A stretch of 11,551 nucleotides of DNA, from positions 1 to 11,551 of the forward strand of contig JAITEY010000070.1 of NCBI GenBank assembly GCA_031281815.1, read 5' to 3'. The stretch's first letter is position 1, and the number at the start of each line of letters is the position of its first letter. This document shows, piece by piece, positions 1 through 6,575 of the stretch. This stretch comes from Desulfovibrio sp. (lineage in GTDB: Bacteria > Desulfobacterota > Desulfovibrionia > Desulfovibrionales > Desulfovibrionaceae). The position numbers and the translations under genes were made by a program. The notes beneath the pieces are model-generated. The model had not been told where the DNA came from, searched no databases, and worked only from the letters and a program-made list of their open reading frames with translations.

Positions 1-782
1 CCCATGCCTTTGAGCCGCATGGCTTTGCCCGGTTCAAATTCCGGAGGCAGGGTAATTTCGATAATCTGCGGGTTTTCGGCGAACCCGTGTTGTATTTCCA
101 GCCGCACGCGCGCTCCCGGCACCAGTGAACGCCCCGGCAGCCGCAGCACTTGTTCCTCGTCGATCTGTCTGAGGAACCATCCCTTGACCTTGTCGAGGAC
201 TCCCGGCTGCGCCGGATGGGTTGAAGTTCGGCGTGCGCGCGTTGCGCCGCCCGCGGGCGTTGCCCGTGTAAGCGGTGTGCCTTTAACTCCGGGTCCGGCT
301 TCTTTCGCGCCGCCGTTGCCGCCGCTGTTCCCCGCGGACGGTTTTTTTTGTCCGTCGTGCTCAATGCGGCTGTAAATATCTTCATAGACGCGGCGGGCAA
401 AAGGATCGTTGAGGATATCCCGCAGCACGTCTTCCGCGCGCATGCCGCCCGGCCCGTCACGCGGCCCCGCGCCCTGCGTTTTCGCGCTTTCGCCCGCCCG
501 CCGTCCCGCCTGGGCATAGGCGCGCCGCGCCTCTTCCTGCGCCCGTTTTGAAGACGCGCCGGCGTCGCCCGTCCGGGCGGATGCGCTTCCTGCCCTGTCC
601 AAGCGCTTGCTCAGGGTTACATAGGCTTCGTTGACTTCCTGAAAGCGGCGGGAGGCATCAGGGATCTGCGGATTCAAATCCGGATGCAGAAAAAAAGCCA
701 TACGGCGATAGGCGCGCTTGATTTCCGCCGCATCGGCGCCCTCTCCGACGCCGAGTACGGCACAGCATTCCTTGAACGTCAT
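1..782 (-). CDS. J-domain (DnaJ-class) co-chaperone-like protein, 3' end cut off by window edge
   Basis: The frame is open from the ATG at 782 to the window edge, giving 260 residues without a stop. Residues 2-62 form a J domain: a helix with KRAYRRMAF, then the diagnostic HPD at 33-35, then a VNEAYVTLSK helix. J domains stimulate the ATPase of DnaK/Hsp70. A low-complexity Ala/Gly/Arg-rich linker (about 65-195) follows, with a more ordered island near 114-145 (AEDVLRDILNDPF). From about 200 (KVKGWFLRQIDEEQ, later LPPEFEPGKAMRLKGM) the sequence resembles the beta-sandwich client-binding region of DnaJ C-terminal domains. The CxxCxGxG zinc repeats of true DnaJ are absent in what is visible. It starts 16 nt after the gatB stop with only a weak AAGAGAA ribosome site, suggesting cotranscription and perhaps coupling with gatB. 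The J domain is certain from the sequence; the C-terminal assignment is moderately sure. Confidence 0.85.
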   Translation of the reverse strand, partial: MTFKECCAVLGVGEGADAAEIKRAYRRMAFFLHPDLNPQIPDASRRFQEVNEAYVTLSKRLDRAGSASARTGDAGASSKRAQEEARRAYAQAGRRAGESAKTQGAGPRDGPGGMRAEDVLRDILNDPFARRVYEDIYSRIEHDGQKKPSAGNSGGNGGAKEAGPGVKGTPLTRATPAGGATRARRTSTHPAQPGVLDKVKGWFLRQIDEEQVLRLPGRSLVPGARVRLEIQHGFAENPQIIEITLPPEFEPGKAMRLKGM

Positions 783-798
783 GGCTTCTCTTGCGGCA

Positions 799-2244
799 TC
801 ACGCCTGTGGACCGGGAGCGGCTCCGAGTTTTTCGCGCAGCAACCCGTTGACCACGGCAGGATTGGCTTTCCCGCCCGTGCCGGCCATCACCTTGCCGAC
901 AAAAAAGGCCAGGAGCTTGGTCTTTCCGCCCCTGTACCCGGCGACCTCCGCCGGAAATGCGGACAGCACCCCGTCCACGACGGCTTCCAGCGCGCCGCTG
1001 TCGGAAAGCTGCACGAGGTTGCGTTCGGCCGCGAAACGCTCCGGCGAACTCCCCGAGGCAAACAGTTCGGGAAAAATTTCGTGCGCAATGCGGACGCTGA
1101 GCGCGCCGCCGTCTATCAGGCGCACCAGTTCGGCCAGCAGAGGCGGAGTCATGCGCGCCTCACCCGCCTTGATGCCCGCCGCCGCGCATTCGCGCAGCAG
1201 TTCTCCGCGCATCAGCGAAGCCGTGCGGCGCGGGTTGCCGCACAGGGACGCGGCGGCTTCAAAGTAGCCCGCGGTATCCTTGTCGGCCGCCAGCAGTTCC
1301 GCATCCTCGTCCGGCAAACCGTAGTCCGCGGCAAAACGCGCCGCGCGCGGTCCGGGCAGTTCCGGCATCGTCCTGCGCCATTCCTCGATACGTTCCGGGT
1401 CAATCCGTATCGGGGGCAGGTCGGGGTTGGGGAAATAGCGGTAGTCGTGGGCGTCCTCTTTGCTGCGCATGGCGTGGGTTTCCTGCGTAGCGGCGTCGAA
1501 CAGGCGCGTTTCCTGCAGCACGACCCCGCCGTCCTCCAGGCAGGCCCGTTGCCGGGCGATTTCATAGTCCACGGCCCGTTGCACATGGCGGAAGGAATTG
1601 AGGTTTTTCGTTTCGGAGCGCGTTCCCAAAGTTGTTTCGCCCGCCGGGCGCAGGGAGACATTGACGTCGCAGCGCAGGCTGCCTTCTTCCATGTTCCCGT
1701 CGGTGACCTCAATGGCGACCAGCAGCGCATGGATCCGGCGCATGAACTCGGCGGCCTCCTCCGCGCTGCGCATATCCGGTTCGCTGACTATCTCGATAAG
1801 CGCCGTCCCCGCCCGGTTGAGGTCCACCAGGGTCGCGCCCCCGACGTGCAGGCATTTGCCGGCGTCGTTTTCCAGGTGGACGCGGGTGATGCCCACGCGC
1901 CTGTTCCGGCCTTTGACGCTGATGTCGAGGTACCCTTTTTCACAGACGGGCGGCACGAATTGCGAGGTCTGGAAACCGTCGGGAAGGTCCGGATAAAAAT
2001 AATTTTTTCGGGAAAAGAGGGAGTAGGTGTTGACTGTGCAGTTCAGGGCCAGACCGGCGCGCGCGGCCAGTTCGACGGCTTTTTCATTCAGACGCGGCAG
2101 AGCGCCCGGCATGCCGGAACACACTTCGCAAACCTGTTCGTTGGGCGCGGCGCCGAAGGATACCGGGCAGGAACAAAACAGCTTCGACGCCGTTTTAAGC
2201 CGGGCATGAACCTCCAGGCCGATTACCGCCTCGTATGCAGGCAT
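799..2244 (-). CDS. gatB: Aspartyl/glutamyl-tRNA(Asn/Gln) amidotransferase subunit B
   Basis: Encodes the tRNA-binding, amide-transfer subunit of GatCAB, which converts Asp-tRNA(Asn) and/or Glu-tRNA(Gln) to Asn-tRNA(Asn)/Gln-tRNA(Gln) in the cytoplasm using ammonia delivered from GatA. The 481 residues match the family length. Signature stretches run in order: VIGLEVHARL at the N-terminus (E11 and H13 at the catalytic metal site known for the family), a CxC-x12-CxxC set (C24, C26, C39, C42) fitting a zinc knuckle, RKNYFYPDLPDGFQTSQF, RCDVNVSLRP, TKNLNSFRHV, then the helical hinge (PELPGPRAARFAADYGL) and the YqeY-like tail ending GKANPAVVNGLLREKL. The ATG at 2244 is chosen over the in-frame ATG at 2262 because GAGGAG (2251-2256) lies 6 nt before it and MPAYEAVIGLEV aligns with known starts. 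gatA and gatC are not in the window. The J-domain gene follows after 16 nt. Confidence 0.97.
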   Translation of the reverse strand: MPAYEAVIGLEVHARLKTASKLFCSCPVSFGAAPNEQVCEVCSGMPGALPRLNEKAVELAARAGLALNCTVNTYSLFSRKNYFYPDLPDGFQTSQFVPPVCEKGYLDISVKGRNRRVGITRVHLENDAGKCLHVGGATLVDLNRAGTALIEIVSEPDMRSAEEAAEFMRRIHALLVAIEVTDGNMEEGSLRCDVNVSLRPAGETTLGTRSETKNLNSFRHVQRAVDYEIARQRACLEDGGVVLQETRLFDAATQETHAMRSKEDAHDYRYFPNPDLPPIRIDPERIEEWRRTMPELPGPRAARFAADYGLPDEDAELLAADKDTAGYFEAAASLCGNPRRTASLMRGELLRECAAAGIKAGEARMTPPLLAELVRLIDGGALSVRIAHEIFPELFASGSSPERFAAERNLVQLSDSGALEAVVDGVLSAFPAEVAGYRGGKTKLLAFFVGKVMAGTGGKANPAVVNGLLREKLGAAPGPQA

Positions 2245-2270
2245 GGACCGCTCCTCAAGCATTTCATCAT
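2223..2270 (-). other. Possible 15-codon upstream ORF overlapping the gatB start
   Basis: An ATGATG at 2270 opens a 15-codon frame (begins MMKCLRSG) that ends with TAA at 2223-2225, after the gatB start at 2244 and in another frame. A GGAGG (2283-2287) supplied by the upstream repeat element lies 12 nt before this ATG. If translated, it would overlap gatB initiation by about 20 nt and could attenuate or couple gatB translation. Only the layout is visible; there is no proof of translation, and the peptide resembles nothing I know. Confidence 0.25.
2251..2256 (-). promoter_or_regulatory. gatB ribosome binding site
   Basis: GAGGAG on the minus strand, 6 nt before the ATG at 2244. It lies inside the six-codon extension that would result from starting at 2262, so it decides in favour of the downstream ATG. 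Confidence 0.8.
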
Positions 2271-2281
2271 TGCTTTTGTAT

Positions 2282-2337
2282 GCCTCCGGCGGCCGGGCTC
2301 CGCTCTGGACCCGGCAGGGAGGAATGATTCCCCCTGC
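2282..2337 (-). repeat. GC-rich interspersed repeat, copy A, with two stem-loops (gatB leader)
   Basis: Bases 2282-2312 are nearly identical to 6576-6607: the first 14 bases (GCCTCCGGCGGCCG on the plus strand) are exact, then GGCTCCGC and GGACCC are shared. Read on the minus strand it forms one hairpin from CCGGGTCC (2307-2314) pairing with GGAGCCCGG (2293-2301, one bulged G, loop AGAGC). A second hairpin joins GCAGGG+GGAA (2328-2337 with 2332 on the outer part) to TTCC-T-CCCTGC (2314-2324), with a 3-nt loop and one bulge. I recall repeats of this type scattered through Desulfovibrio genomes, but cannot check here. It lies between the mcp stop and gatB. Confidence 0.7.
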
Positions 2338-2343
2338 GCCCCC

Positions 2344-2361
2344 ATATGTGGATACACATAT
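2344..2361. promoter_or_regulatory. Inverted repeat ATATGTG-N4-CACATAT upstream of gatB
   Basis: A perfect 7-bp inverted repeat with a 4-nt spacer, about 100 bp before the gatB start. It is flanked at 2363-2370 by the 8-bp palindrome CAACGTTG. It is AT-rich in a GC-rich setting and could be an operator or a leader hairpin. No bound factor can be named. Confidence 0.35.
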
Positions 2362-2393
2362 TCAACGTTGACATGCTCCAATTCTTGGTGAGC

Positions 2394-2422
2394 GTTGTAT
2401 GGTGTCGGGCGCTTCACGTCAA
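2394..2422 (-). promoter_or_regulatory. Candidate sigma-70 type promoter for gatB
   Basis: On the minus strand TTGACG (2422-2417, five of six to the -35 consensus) is followed after 17 nt by TACAAC (2399-2394, four of six to the -10). It falls in the gap after the mcp stop and would give a leader of roughly 140 nt before gatB, containing the palindromes and repeat listed separately. Predicted by eye only. Confidence 0.35.
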
Positions 2423-2448
2423 AATCGCTTGCACGCGCCGCGCTTTCC

Positions 2449-5130
2449 TTACCAACCGGCATCGTGGGCCAGGAGCAAGCGTTCAAGGTCCGAGGCCGTG
2501 ACCGGCAGAGGCGCGTCGAATTCAAAGCCGATGAAGACGCCGTCCTGCCACTTCAGCTTGCCGGCGCAGGCCACCACTCTGTTGAGCGGCGGGTCGTTCG
2601 CGCTGATACGCACCGCCGCGCCCTCCCGGTAGGGCGCAGACGGTTTGGTCTGCATTTCCGCGCAAAGGCCGAGCGTGGATATTTCCATCACGCGGCAGAC
2701 GACGGGAGTATTGCCCATGCCGGTGACGGTAAGCATGCATGTTACGGAGGGGACAAAACGTTCTGAACGGCGGCGGTCCGAGCCCATGGATTCCACCAGG
2801 TTTTTCAGGTGTTCGGACTGCAGGGTCAGGTCCTCCGTAAACTCCTCGGCATCCGTCATGCTCTGCGACGTCTCCTGCGCCGTTTCGCTGATACGGCGCA
2901 TGGCTTCAACGTTGTCTGCGCAGATATGCGACTGTTCAGCCGTCGCTTCGGCAATGCCGCTCACTTCGCCCATGGCGCGCTCGGCGATGGCGACGATGCC
3001 GGCCAGACTTTCGCCGGACTGCTCCGCCAGATCTTCCGCCGTGTGCGTCAGGCGCACGGTCTGGTCGGTCAGGTCCTTGTTCTGACCGACTTCGGCCTGC
3101 AACGCCGAGATGGATTTGTTGACCTCATCCGTTGCGTTCATGGTTTTTTCCGCCAGCTTGCGCACCTCGTCGGCGACGAAGGCGAAACCGCGCCCGGCTT
3201 CGCCGGCGCGGGCCGCTTCGATGGCCGCGTTCAGGGCCAGGAGGTTGGTCTGGTCGGCGATATCCTTGATCAGCTCAACAATGCTGTTAATGCCGTCCGC
3301 CTGCATGCCCAGCGCCTGCATGCCTTTGGCCGTGCGGTCTGCGTATTCGGCGGTTTTCTTTATGCACTGCACGGTTTCCGTGACGATTTTCCGCCCGTCT
3401 TCGGCCTGAACGCGGGTATCCCGCGTATCCTCCGTCGTCCGTTCCGCCCTGGCGGCCAATGTTTCCAGCGTATTGCTCATGGCGGTGATGCCGGCCATTG
3501 CCTTGTCGCAGGCATCTTTCTGCAAATGGGCATTATCAGATGTTTTTTCAAGATGTTGCAGCAACCTGCGGAAATCCTGGCTCTGTTTGTCGGAAATTTC
3601 ATGCGCTTTCTTGACCGAATTCGTGATGCGCTCGTTCAGGGCCATGATGCGTTCCTGCTGTTCGCGGATTTCCGTCTCGTCCGTGAGCATCATGCAAGCC
3701 CCGAGCAATTCTCCGTCCATGTCCAGCAAGGGCGCGGCCGTGGCGCGCGTAAATTTTTTCTCGCCTGCGGCGTTGAGCCTGACCGCCGCCATGTTGAACA
3801 GAGTCTGCTTCTCGGCAAGAACGCGGTCGAGCGGCGTTTTGCTCTGCTCGTTTCCGTCGAAGAAGGCGCCGGACATCCTGCCGTAGTAATCCTCGGGTTT
3901 GCCCGTTCGCCCCCAGAATTCAAGCAGTATCCGGTTCAGGAAAGTCAGGCGTCCGTTGAGATCGACGACGGCAAAGGGGACGGCTATGCCGTGCATGATG
4001 CTTTGCGCAAAGCCGAGCCGTTCTTTCAACTGGTGCAGCATATCCGCGAAGGCGGCGGCGAGATGGCCGATTTCGTCCGAACGGTTGACCTGTATGGCGA
4101 CATTGAACTCGCCGTGCGTGATTTGTTCGGCCTTGGAGGCGAGGTAGCGGATGGGGGTTGCCAGATTGCGGGCGAAACGCAGACCCACGGCGAGCGACAG
4201 CAAAACCAGCACCAAGGTGACGGCGCTCAATTTCAGGATGATGGCGGCGTCGGTCTCATGCGCTTCGCTTGCGTCGATGATGCACAGCAAACGCCAGTTG
4301 TTGAAGCCCGTGAACACGGTGACGATACGCGGCACCCCGCCCACTTCCCGCGTGTACGAGCCGGGGGCGAGCGTCAGCGCGTCTTCCAGCCCGGGGATTT
4401 TCCCGTCCTTGATGTCGGTGAACACGCTGTCCTTGAACTGGTCGGAGGCAATAACCCTGCCCGTGCCTTCCACCAGCGTCACCTGCCCTGTCCGGCCGAT
4501 GCGCACGGTGCTGATCATCTTTGTCATGGTATCCAGGCTGACATTGATGTAGCTCGCCCCGATAACCCGGCCGGACGCGTCGCGGATTTTGGCCATGGCG
4601 GTGCAGACGGGCGTTCCGCCCGTAGCGGCGCGGTACATGTCCCCGTAGGCTTCGTCGCCGGAGGCTGCCAGGGCGCTTGTATACCATCCGCGCGTTCTGG
4701 GGTCGTAGCCCGCCGGGCGCGTGGAAGTGGGGGAACCGAGAAAACCGCCGTCCTTCAGACCGATGCCGACGCCGAAATACAAGGGATTGGCGTCCACGAC
4801 CTGCTTCAGGCGCTGATCCAAGGCTTGGGCGAGGGCAGACATACTTTCGGGTGAAGGCATGGTCGGCTGCCTGGTTTCCACATACACGGGCAACAGGCCC
4901 AAAGAGGCGCGCGCTTCGGGAAAGTCGGCAATATAGCGCGCGTTGTACTTGGTCACGGCAAAGAAAATTTCTATATAATTATTTGCCTTTTCCAACTGCG
5001 CGCGCGAGGACTCCACATAATTCGTCACCCCGATCTGTCGGGTCTCTATGCCGACAAACACCATCAACACACATGGGCCTGCCAAAGCGAAAAGAGAAAA
5101 AAACAACAGTAACTTTGAACGGATGGACAT
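2449..5130 (-). CDS. Methyl-accepting chemotaxis protein: dCache-HAMP-PAS-signalling domain-PilZ
   Basis: An 893-residue membrane chemoreceptor. TM1 is at about 6-28; a periplasmic dCache sensor spans about 40-290; TM2 is 297-319; HAMP follows to about 372; a cytoplasmic PAS domain lies at 374-485 (AVVDLNGRLTFLN); the signalling coiled coil (500-780) has the hallmark CheA/CheW-contact hairpin around 624-655 (IADQTNLLALNAAIEAARAG). The tail (784-893) fits a PilZ domain: RxxxR at 787-791 and EISTLG at 816-821 in place of the usual D/NxSxxG. The sensor has Y142, R147, W149 and Y150 spaced as in amino-acid-binding dCache proteins, but N196 where that family has aspartate. The ATG at 5130 is chosen because the TM segment begins there and GGAG (5141-5144) lies 10 nt upstream; the frame extends in phase to 5274 with no domain content. 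It stands alone with long gaps on both sides. PilZ is a strong inference; the other domains are near certain. Confidence 0.95.
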   Translation of the reverse strand: MSIRSKLLLFFSLFALAGPCVLMVFVGIETRQIGVTNYVESSRAQLEKANNYIEIFFAVTKYNARYIADFPEARASLGLLPVYVETRQPTMPSPESMSALAQALDQRLKQVVDANPLYFGVGIGLKDGGFLGSPTSTRPAGYDPRTRGWYTSALAASGDEAYGDMYRAATGGTPVCTAMAKIRDASGRVIGASYINVSLDTMTKMISTVRIGRTGQVTLVEGTGRVIASDQFKDSVFTDIKDGKIPGLEDALTLAPGSYTREVGGVPRIVTVFTGFNNWRLLCIIDASEAHETDAAIILKLSAVTLVLVLLSLAVGLRFARNLATPIRYLASKAEQITHGEFNVAIQVNRSDEIGHLAAAFADMLHQLKERLGFAQSIMHGIAVPFAVVDLNGRLTFLNRILLEFWGRTGKPEDYYGRMSGAFFDGNEQSKTPLDRVLAEKQTLFNMAAVRLNAAGEKKFTRATAAPLLDMDGELLGACMMLTDETEIREQQERIMALNERITNSVKKAHEISDKQSQDFRRLLQHLEKTSDNAHLQKDACDKAMAGITAMSNTLETLAARAERTTEDTRDTRVQAEDGRKIVTETVQCIKKTAEYADRTAKGMQALGMQADGINSIVELIKDIADQTNLLALNAAIEAARAGEAGRGFAFVADEVRKLAEKTMNATDEVNKSISALQAEVGQNKDLTDQTVRLTHTAEDLAEQSGESLAGIVAIAERAMGEVSGIAEATAEQSHICADNVEAMRRISETAQETSQSMTDAEEFTEDLTLQSEHLKNLVESMGSDRRRSERFVPSVTCMLTVTGMGNTPVVCRVMEISTLGLCAEMQTKPSAPYREGAAVRISANDPPLNRVVACAGKLKWQDGVFIGFEFDAPLPVTASDLERLLLAHDAGW

Positions 5131-5317
5131 TGCTGCATTACTCCGTTTTGTATGTTGCACATACAGGGCACGCGCCGCCGTTGACCGTATGGGTGCCGGA
5201 CAGTAACAGTCCCAAATTCCTCCTGATTTTATTTCTCCTCGCCGCGCCCCTGACGCTTCGCCGGGTGCCTGCAAGTGTATGTCGGGTGTATATGGAAACT
5301 CTGGTACTCCTTTCCCG

Positions 5318-5331
5318 CGTAGACGTCTACG
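5318..5331. promoter_or_regulatory. 14-bp perfect palindrome between queE and mcp
   Basis: CGTAGACGTCTACG is its own reverse complement with no spacer, about 190 bp before the mcp start and directly after the probable queE terminator. A perfect 14-mer palindrome fits an operator for a dimeric regulator of the chemoreceptor gene, but no family is recognisable from it. Just beside it, GTGTAT occurs twice at an 11-bp (one helical turn) interval (5275-5280, 5286-5291). No convincing -10/-35 pair was found in this spacer. Confidence 0.4.
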
Positions 5332-5361
5332 AAAAATCCGGGCGCTCGACCGGCGCGGGAT
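5332..5361 (-). terminator. Probable rho-independent terminator after queE
   Basis: Immediately after the queE stop, the minus strand reads TCC-C-GCGC, a 7-nt loop, GCGC-CC-GGA, then TTTTT (5332-5336). The stem is short and has a small internal loop, but the position and T-run fit termination of queD-queE before the separate mcp gene. Confidence 0.5.
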
Positions 5362-5364
5362 TCT

Positions 5365-6129
5365 TCAAAGATCACCGGTTATCGCCTGATCTCCGACCTC
5401 GCCGGCGGGCCAGACTGCCTTGTGTATCTGCAGATTGAACTGCACGTTGTGCAGCCTGTCCCGGATAATGCGCTCGGCAAGCTCGGCCGGCGGCATGTCG
5501 TCCGCTTTCGGCGAAAAGGCGACGCGCGGCCCGCCCGGCACGCGCCCGCAACGGAGCGCGATGTCCTTGGCAAAAGCGTAGTCCTCCGCATCGGCGACGA
5601 CAAATTTGAGGTAGTCCGTCGCCCGGAGGACGGCCGTCATGCGCCCGAGAGGCGCCATGTTGTCCGTTTCGCCCGTCGACGGACACTTGTGGTCCACAAC
5701 CCAGCATTCCACAAAACGCCCGAGTTCGGCGGGAGGCACAATGGACCCGTTGGTTTCGACGGAAATGCGCATGCCCCGTTCCCCCAGCGCGCGCAACAAC
5801 TGTTCCGATCCCCTGCCCAGGTACAGCAGAGGCTCGCCGCCCGTGACCGTCACCTTGCGGCCGGCAAAGGCGACAACCCGCGCGATAACGGCGTCGACAG
5901 TCATCCACGGGGTATTTTCCGTTACGGAAAGCCCCTGCGGGGTATCGCACCGCCCTCCCCAACAACGCAGATTACAGCCGGCAAGACGGATGAACGTTGA
6001 AGGCGTCCCCTGTCCGGCGCTGTTGACTTCGCCGTCGATACTCGGGAAAATGCTTACGAGCGGAAGCCTTGCTTCCCCGCCGGCGGCAATCCCCCGCGCA
6101 GCGGCATCACGGTCTGCATGTCCGTCCAT
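5365..6129 (-). CDS. queE: 7-carboxy-7-deazaguanine synthase (radical SAM), atypical cluster motif
   Basis: QueE rearranges 6-carboxy-5,6,7,8-tetrahydropterin to 7-carboxy-7-deazaguanine, using S-adenosylmethionine and Mg2+, in the route to preQ0 and queuosine. The core is clear over 254 residues: VSIFPSIDGE (25-34), FIRLAGCNLRC, CDT (61-63, whose Thr is the family's Mg2+ ligand), TGGEPL (SAM-binding, 96-101), ETNGS, DHKCPSTGE (146-154) and the final LQIHKAVW. The cluster cysteines are C52, C56 and C61, i.e. CX3CX4C, where most QueE have CX3CX2C; two extra residues (Gly-Gly) sit after the Trp. About 22 residues precede the usual start, yet no ATG, GTG or TTG lies between M1 and the core, so M1 is kept. 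The gene begins 3 nt after the queD stop, so the pair is surely one operon. queC and folE are not seen here. Confidence 0.93.
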   Translation of the reverse strand: MDGHADRDAAARGIAAGGEARLPLVSIFPSIDGEVNSAGQGTPSTFIRLAGCNLRCWGGRCDTPQGLSVTENTPWMTVDAVIARVVAFAGRKVTVTGGEPLLYLGRGSEQLLRALGERGMRISVETNGSIVPPAELGRFVECWVVDHKCPSTGETDNMAPLGRMTAVLRATDYLKFVVADAEDYAFAKDIALRCGRVPGGPRVAFSPKADDMPPAELAERIIRDRLHNVQFNLQIHKAVWPAGEVGDQAITGDL

Positions 6130-6132
6130 GCC

Positions 6133-6564
6133 CTACCCCTGACGGCTCCATTCGCAATAAGAAGACGGCGATTCCCAAAAACGTATCCGCACAACGTCCG
6201 CTTCGGGCCACTCCCGCTCCAGCCGCAACTTGAACCAACGCACCATGTTCTCGGCAGTCGGCGCGACGACAAAAACGCCCTCCTCGTCCTCGACCTGCTC
6301 AAAATACCCCGGCGCATCCGCGCCGGTCCTGCCCACAACATCGTTGAGGCACTTGTGGTCGAGTTCTTCGACAAGGGGTCCAACTTTGTCTTTGATTTCC
6401 TGAAAGTCGGCGGTTATGCCGGGGTAACGCTCACCCCGTACCCCGGCGACGGTAATTTCCACCTTCGCCGTATGCCCGTGCATGTTCACGCACTTGCCCT
6501 TGTACGAAGGCAGGCGGTGAGCATAGGCAAATTCGAAAATTTTTGTCGCGGTGACATGCAGCAT
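6133..6564 (-). CDS. queD: 6-carboxy-5,6,7,8-tetrahydropterin synthase
   Basis: QueD converts 7,8-dihydroneopterin triphosphate (made from GTP by FolE) to 6-carboxytetrahydropterin, the substrate of the adjacent QueE. The 143-residue protein has the zinc histidines H16, H29 and H31 (AYAHRLPSY and NMHGHT), the catalytic cysteine C25 (GKCVNMHGH), the Asp-His pair D69-H70 (ELDHKCLND), PTAENMVRW, and E131 in RFWESPSSYCEW. Relative to short QueD proteins there is an insertion of about 20 residues (80-100, rich in Gly, Glu and Val) between the LDH motif and PTAEN. The ATG at 6564 is used because homology begins there; an in-phase ATG at 6663 would translate the intergenic repeat. Its GGAGG (6577-6581) comes from that repeat and lies a long 12 nt upstream. 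T6SS-like genes upstream are separated by a 248-nt spacer. Confidence 0.95.
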   Translation of the reverse strand: MLHVTATKIFEFAYAHRLPSYKGKCVNMHGHTAKVEITVAGVRGERYPGITADFQEIKDKVGPLVEELDHKCLNDVVGRTGADAPGYFEQVEDEEGVFVVAPTAENMVRWFKLRLEREWPEADVVRIRFWESPSSYCEWSRQG

Positions 6565-6575
6565 AGTGATTTTAA

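Noticed and set aside
718..2391. Long plus-strand open frame of 557 codons opposite gatB
   Set aside because: It is antisense to a clear gatB, has Arg/Ala/Gly/Phe/His-rich low-information sequence and no family motifs; a typical GC-rich shadow.
2368..2396. TTGACA on the plus strand as a promoter
   Set aside because: There is no plus-strand gene downstream and no good -10 at 17 nt.
2809..4854. Plus-strand open frame of 681 codons opposite the chemoreceptor
   Set aside because: It is antisense to strongly conserved MCP domains; composition is typical of a mirror frame and no motif was found.
5131..5274. N-terminal extension of the chemoreceptor to an ATG at 5274
   Set aside because: The extra 48 residues have no domain content and would place the TM helix far from the N-terminus; the ATG at 5130 has a GGAG. 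An AGGAGG near 5217-5222 has no start codon at a working distance.
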